A DNA stretch of 6,798 nt from Anaerolineae bacterium. Its GTDB lineage: Bacteria > Chloroflexota > Anaerolineae > 4572-78 > NAK82. A program made the translations under genes and the position numbers. Within the stretch, counting starts at the first letter, position 1. Every line of letters starts with the position of its first letter. Below, in pieces: positions 4,892 to 6,798 of the stretch. The stretch lies in the NCBI GenBank assembly GCA_030598425.1, contig JAUVPY010000140.1, forward strand, positions 1-6,798. The letters are read 5' to 3'. The notes under the pieces were generated by a model. The model made no database searches, was not told where the DNA came from, and saw only the letters and a program-made list of their open reading frames with translations.

Positions 4892-6798
4892 GCTTCCCTG
4901 GTTAGAGGGGAATCAGCCCAGCAATGGCACAGGTAGCAGGGTTGGCAACCGCCTGTTGGCCCTAGTGCTAATCCTGTTTGTGCTGCTGGGCGTCATCTAC
5001 AGCGTGGCCACTCCTATCTTTGAGGCGTCAGACGAGCGGTGGCACTACCCGGTGGTCAAGCACATCGCCGATGGGCAAGGGCTGCCGCTGCAAGATCCTA
5101 ACCTTCCAACCCCCTGGCATCAAGAGGGCAGCCAGCCGCCGCTCTATTATCTGTTGTCGGCTGGCCTCACCGCTTGGATTAACACTGGGGACTTCGACGA
5201 CGTGCAACGCCCCAATCCGCACGCTATCGTCGGTCTGCCGCAGGTGGTCGGCAATAAAAACATGATGATACACACCGACCGTGAAAGCTGGCCCTGGCGG
5301 GGAACCACGTTGGCGGTGCACCTCATCCGACTCGTGTCGGTGGGGCTGGGAGCGATAACGGTTTGGTTGACGTGGCATATCGCTCGCTGTCTCTGGCCTC
5401 GCAACGATCAGGCCGCGTCCCTGGCAGCGATTCTGATTGCATTCAACCCTATGTTCCTGTTTATCAGTGCGTCGGTGAATAATGACAATCTTGCTGCAGC
5501 ACTGGCGGCTGGAGCTGTGGTTGTGTTGCTACACGCCCTCCTGCGTGGACAAACAGTACGCGATGGGCTCCTGCTGGGGGTTTTACTGGGGCTGGGGGCG
5601 TTGACCAAGTTGGGTGTGCTGGCTTTGTTGCCAGTGACGGCTGTGGGCTTGACCTATGACGCATGGCGTCGTCGAACCTGGCGAACTTGGTTGATCAACG
5701 GCGTGCTCATTCTTGGATGTATGGCCCTGTTAGCAGGTTGGTGGTATTGGCGTAATTGGACACTTCACGGCGATCCGACCGGCTCTAACCGAATGCTTGA
5801 CATTGCCGGGCGCAGAGATGAGCCGCTCACCCTGGGTGGATTGTGGGCCGAATTTGAGGGCTTTCGTATCTCCTATTGGGCTCTCTTCGGCGGTGTCAGT
5901 ATCCTGGCCGACCGGTGGGTTTACCCGATCCTCGACGTGCTGATGCTGATTGGCGGGATAGGCGTGGTGGTAGCGGGGGTCGAGATCGTCAAGTCAGCAA
6001 ATCAACAAATCAACAAATCAACAAATCAACAAATCAGCGAGGCAACGGCGCAGCGAGGCGATAGGGCACGGAAGCGGTCATCGTTTTCTTTTTCCTACTT
6101 CCTACTTCCTACTTCCTACTTTGTCTTAATAGGATGGGTAGGACTTACCTTTATCCTGCTTATCCGCTGGACATCACAGACCTATGCCTCGCAGGGGCGG
6201 CTGATGTTCGTAGCCATTGCGGGCATTTCAGCGCTGGTGGCAACTGGCTTGGTGATACTGACCCCCAAACGTTGGCGATGGGCGATGGTCGCTGTGGTAG
6301 GGGGCGGGCTGCTGTTGCTGGCGGTCGTCAGCCCCTTCCGATACATTATACCCGCTTATGCCCGTCCCCCTCTGCTGAGGGAGACGGATCTGCCGGTCGA
6401 CGTCCAGCGTGTCGACTGGGACATCAACGGGGAGATGCGGCTGCTAGGTTACAGGTTGGAGCGGCCATCTGTCCACCCGGCTGAGACGTTGCTACTGACG
6501 GTGTATTGGCAGGCATTGGCGCCGATGGCTGAAGATTATAGCGTCTTCGTCCACCTATTAGGTCAGGACCGGGACGTGGTGGGACAGGTGAATACATACC
6601 CTGGCTTGGGGACTTGGCCCACAACTTCGCTCAAGCCCGGCGATGTGGTGGCTGATACTTACCACGTGCCGGTCGATCCGGCTGCCAGGTCTCCCAGCCT
6701 GGCGCGAGTGTACGCTGGTCTGTACCGTTACGATGAGCCAGGCCGACCGGGGCTGGCAACGGTTGACGCACGTGAGGAGCCAGTAGAGCCTTGGCTGA
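4884..6798 (+). CDS. Polytopic membrane protein, GT39/DUF2142-like glycosyltransferase, 3'-truncated
   Basis: A single frame runs from TTG 4884 to the window edge, 638 codons without a stop; the gene continues beyond. Proteins of this type are thought to be GT-C transferases that use lipid-linked sugars on the outer face of the membrane; no activity is shown here. After a short cytoplasmic N-terminus come a first membrane span (about 22-42) and the loop ATPIFEASDERWHYPVVKHI, where Asp50-Glu51 matches the acidic site of the first GT-C loop. SQPPLYYLLS (83-92) is another familiar motif. Further spans lie near 143-167, 177-197, 203-222, 228-250, 270-289, 348-368, 405-428, 440-461 and 465-486. 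From about 500 a soluble, probably beta-rich domain includes YWQALAPM (541-548) and DYSVFVHLLG (551-560), a form I associate with Chloroflexota. The loop at about 370-413 is encoded by two tandem arrays. The first eight bases overlap the GT4 gene. The C-terminal domain's function is unknown. Confidence 0.85.
   Translation, partial: MSELPWLEGNQPSNGTGSRVGNRLLALVLILFVLLGVIYSVATPIFEASDERWHYPVVKHIADGQGLPLQDPNLPTPWHQEGSQPPLYYLLSAGLTAWINTGDFDDVQRPNPHAIVGLPQVVGNKNMMIHTDRESWPWRGTTLAVHLIRLVSVGLGAITVWLTWHIARCLWPRNDQAASLAAILIAFNPMFLFISASVNNDNLAAALAAGAVVVLLHALLRGQTVRDGLLLGVLLGLGALTKLGVLALLPVTAVGLTYDAWRRRTWRTWLINGVLILGCMALLAGWWYWRNWTLHGDPTGSNRMLDIAGRRDEPLTLGGLWAEFEGFRISYWALFGGVSILADRWVYPILDVLMLIGGIGVVVAGVEIVKSANQQINKSTNQQISEATAQRGDRARKRSSFSFSYFLLPTSYFVLIGWVGLTFILLIRWTSQTYASQGRLMFVAIAGISALVATGLVILTPKRWRWAMVAVVGGGLLLLAVVSPFRYIIPAYARPPLLRETDLPVDVQRVDWDINGEMRLLGYRLERPSVHPAETLLLTVYWQALAPMAEDYSVFVHLLGQDRDVVGQVNTYPGLGTWPTTSLKPGDVVADTYHVPVDPAARSPSLARVYAGLYRYDEPGRPGLATVDAREEPVEPWL
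5991..6038 (+). repeat. Octamer tandem array (AAATCAAC) inside the membrane-protein gene
   Basis: Six units of eight bases are present. Four are perfect AAATCAAC copies (5999-6030), flanked by AAGTCAGC (5991-5998) and AAATCAGC (6031-6038). Three units make 24 bases, so the protein shows an eight-residue repeat, KSANQQIN then KSTNQQIS (370-385), in a loop between membrane spans. A second short repeat, CAGCGAGGC at 6035-6043 and 6051-6059, follows directly. Confidence 0.95.
6094..6121 (+). repeat. Heptamer tandem array (CCTACTT) inside the membrane-protein gene
   Basis: Four perfect CCTACTT copies lie end to end. They encode SYFLLPTSYF (404-413), which forms the start of a predicted membrane span continuing as VLIGWVGLTFILLI. 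The array sits 55 bases after the octamer array. The frame is open through both, and the downstream protein sequence remains typical of the family. Confidence 0.95.

Noticed and set aside
5991..6121. CRISPR array or frameshifted pseudogene at the repeats
   Set aside because: Units of 7-8 bases lie directly end to end with no spacers, and the coding frame stays open through both arrays, with normal protein sequence on each side.
4978..6484. Short plus-strand frames at 4978-5265, 5876-6064 and 6134-6484
   Set aside because: All three are out-of-frame shadows of the 638-codon membrane-protein frame, which has the coherent membrane-span pattern and motifs.
6796..6798. TGA at the very end of the window as the stop of the last gene
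   Set aside because: It is not in the reading frame of the membrane protein (the last full codon is CTG at 6795-6797), and its own frame has TAG at 6784. The gene is therefore treated as cut by the edge.

Overview
The window holds six genes, all on the plus strand and tightly packed: no gap exceeds about 80 bases, and three of the five junctions overlap. It looks like part of one long transcription unit for making and assembling a surface glycan. No promoter, terminator, RNA gene, CRISPR array or transposase is visible. Both edges cut a gene: the first lacks its N-terminal nucleotide-binding motif, and the last is still open at the final base.

Region 1 (1-1865) encodes a GDP-sugar pair. These are an rmd-like GDP-4-dehydro-6-deoxy-D-mannose reductase (5'-truncated) and gmd, GDP-mannose 4,6-dehydratase, joined by an ATGA overlap. 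Together they would turn GDP-D-mannose into GDP-D-rhamnose. Region 2 (1862-2641) is a complete TatD-family metal-dependent hydrolase, also joined by ATGA. Region 3 (2664-6798) holds a GT2 glycosyltransferase, a GT4-like glycosyltransferase and a large polytopic membrane protein. The last is GT39/DUF2142-like, with a C-terminal beta-rich domain. Its frame opens with TTG at 4884 behind a good GGAGG and runs 638 codons without a stop.

The probable host is a member of the Chloroflexota (Anaerolineae-like), inferred from high G+C, the style of the membrane protein with its C-terminal 'YWQALAPM...YSVFVHLL' domain, and the kinds of short tandem repeats. This rests on recall of similar proteins; no search was run.

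The most unusual part is a set of short direct repeats confined to 3617-6121. A GCGGATGG-type repeat straddles the end of the GT2 gene. A degenerate heptamer array lies inside the GT4 gene. An octamer array (AAATCAAC) and a heptamer array (CCTACTT) lie inside the membrane-protein gene. All are read through in frame, yet the unit lengths of 7 and 8 are not multiples of 3. Copy-number change could therefore switch surface-glycan genes on and off, though the arrays are short. There is also a sharp change in codon style at the gmd/tatD junction. I see no clear case for a wholly new biological system.
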